Shown here: piece by piece, positions 62,771-64,000 of the stretch
Layout of the letters: every line of letters begins with the position of its first letter
Position numbering within the stretch: position 1 is the stretch's first letter
Origin: Varroa destructor
Lineage: Eukaryota; Arthropoda; Arachnida; Mesostigmata; Varroidae
Length of the DNA stretch: 64,000 bases
NCBI RefSeq assembly: GCF_002443255.2
Contig: NW_019211454.1
Location: forward strand, 36,553,877 to 36,617,876
Reading direction: 5' to 3'
Program-made: the position numbers and the translations under genes
The notes under the pieces: model-generated
What the model saw: the letters and a program-made list of their open reading frames with translations, nothing else
Told to the model about the DNA's origin: nothing
The model's database searches: none

Positions 62771-64000
62771 GACGGAGCGAAAGTAACGTATAGGCCTGCG
62801 GATGATGTAAAGCGATTCTGCCTGTCTTTAGATGGTTAGCATTGCTGCGGTCGAAGGGACGAAGTGCAGCCGTTGGTCCCTTACCGTGACTCTGATGTCA
62901 AATAAAATATATCTAATTGGAATTATAAAAAAAAAAAATAGCAGAACGTTTTCGCTTCCGTCATGCGTACGCCCATCGGGCGGCTTCACAAGAACGGCAC
63001 AAAGCGAATTCAATAACTTGAATGAAGAGGTGAACTTCAACACGGATGGAAGAAACATTACAATGTAATTAAGATTAATTCTGTACGATTTGGCTTAAGA
63101 ATTGCTACGGTACTTAGTAATAACGCACTTACCAACAGCGCGAGCTGAACGCTGTGAGACATTTGCGTGAGACGTAATACGTGCAAATAAAATACTATAG
63201 CAGCGACACTAATCTGCCTGTCACCAAAGTAGAAGGAAAAAGCACTTTTGATAATGGATAAAAACAACAGAATATACCGGCTATGATGGTACCACAGGAA
63301 ACGGCGTGGTGGCACGATCCTTACCTGTCGATGCCTATCGTCGATGTTTACCAATGTACCGTGATGACGACAACGGCGGCGGCGGCGGCAGTTACTATAT
63401 GTCTAATCAATCAATGTTGACGTTGTTTACAGGGCGGGCCCGTAACCAGCTGATTAGACGCACACACAGACAAATCACCCAAACTTATACAGGCCCGTCC
63501 GCGTTGACTCCTTTCTTTCCGACGTCTAATTGTTAAGACATACTCTAACGTAATAGACAACAACAACAACTACTCAACGTATTGTGCAGGTCTATGATCA
63601 TATATGACTAGCTGTACACGAGTACAGCTGTGTAGAGTACACGACGCCTCGGATGGGTGTTTCGTTTGCACACACGGTGCGTCATGACAACGTTGTGCTT
63701 CCTGAAGGGACAGTTGCTGTATCAATATGGTGACGAGCGAACACATAGGACAGCTGAAAATGATGGAAAATTTTAGGCATGTAGAATAAGCTATACGGAA
63801 ATATCGATTTTCACTGCGCCGATAGAGATGGCATGAGAAGGAAATGCGTTTAAGACGAAAAGACAACAAGCACGAAGTACGTCGATAGCGGCAAAGTCTA
63901 ACGAATCAGCTACAATTTTAATACTAACATAGTGGAAAAAGAAGGTCGTAGCAAGTATATGGAGCTGCAGCCGATTATAAGGTTAACGACTGAATACACG

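Larger units (their letters stand above)
57214..64000. other. Right end of the window, no supported gene
   Basis: Frames of 99 codons or fewer only. The most protein-like with a true ATG are 62415-62603 (62 codons) and 62832-63068 (78 codons, overlapped by a 76-codon minus frame). From 57.2 to 60.3 kb there is no frame above 60 codons. (TA)n lies at 61154-61170 and 62749-62770, a T run at 60891-60907, a short GGC run at about 63379-63391 and a 10-bp inverted repeat at 58361-58385. Confidence 0.55.

Noticed and set aside
1..64000. CRISPR arrays, bacterial operons, rRNA genes
   Set aside because: No regularly spaced repeats, no ribosome-binding-site and ORF chains and no rRNA signature were seen; spliced exons show the DNA is eukaryotic.

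Overview
The window looks like AT-rich nuclear DNA of an animal (roughly 60% A+T by eye). The evidence is GT-AG introns with C/T-rich acceptors (mostly TTTCAG), AATAAA signals, many (TA)n microsatellites, long gene-poor stretches and one assembly gap of 100 Ns at 57114-57213. An arthropod fits the style, but no sequence here fixes the species. There are no operons, no CRISPR array and no rRNA or intact tRNA that I can support.

One multi-exon gene is well supported. It runs on the + strand at 43508-48197 as five exons joined by four introns of 2162, 1076, 423 and 334 bp. The frame stays open across every junction and ends at TAG, with polyadenylation signals 105 and 351 bases further on. The 230 visible residues are charged, helix-forming and coiled-coil-like. 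I do not recognise the family. The first exon or exons, with the start codon, were not found upstream.

The rest is mostly non-coding. I list a few weak coding candidates: a possible exon at 9216-9444, a TATA-plus-ATG ORF at 11598-11870, membrane-segment frames at 15741-16016 and 37785-38057, a minus-strand frame at 31999-32271, a possible last exon at 36223-36445 and an ORF at 53059-53322. At these lengths chance ORFs are expected in 64 kb, so confidence is low.

The region downstream of the gene (48.6-54.4 kb) differs from the rest. It starts with a strongly A/purine-rich block holding a broken reading frame of about 190 codons (48980-49541). It continues into a GC-rich patch at 50.5-52.0 kb that ends in a roughly 350-base block able to fold into several long perfect stems, followed by an AAT/ACA-rich tail. 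This looks most like the decayed 3' end of a retroelement, or an independent structured RNA, and is the best lead in the window. Several perfect inverted repeats elsewhere (25540-25586, 19666-19733, 1561-1607, 5081-5110) are the other signals not explained by genes.
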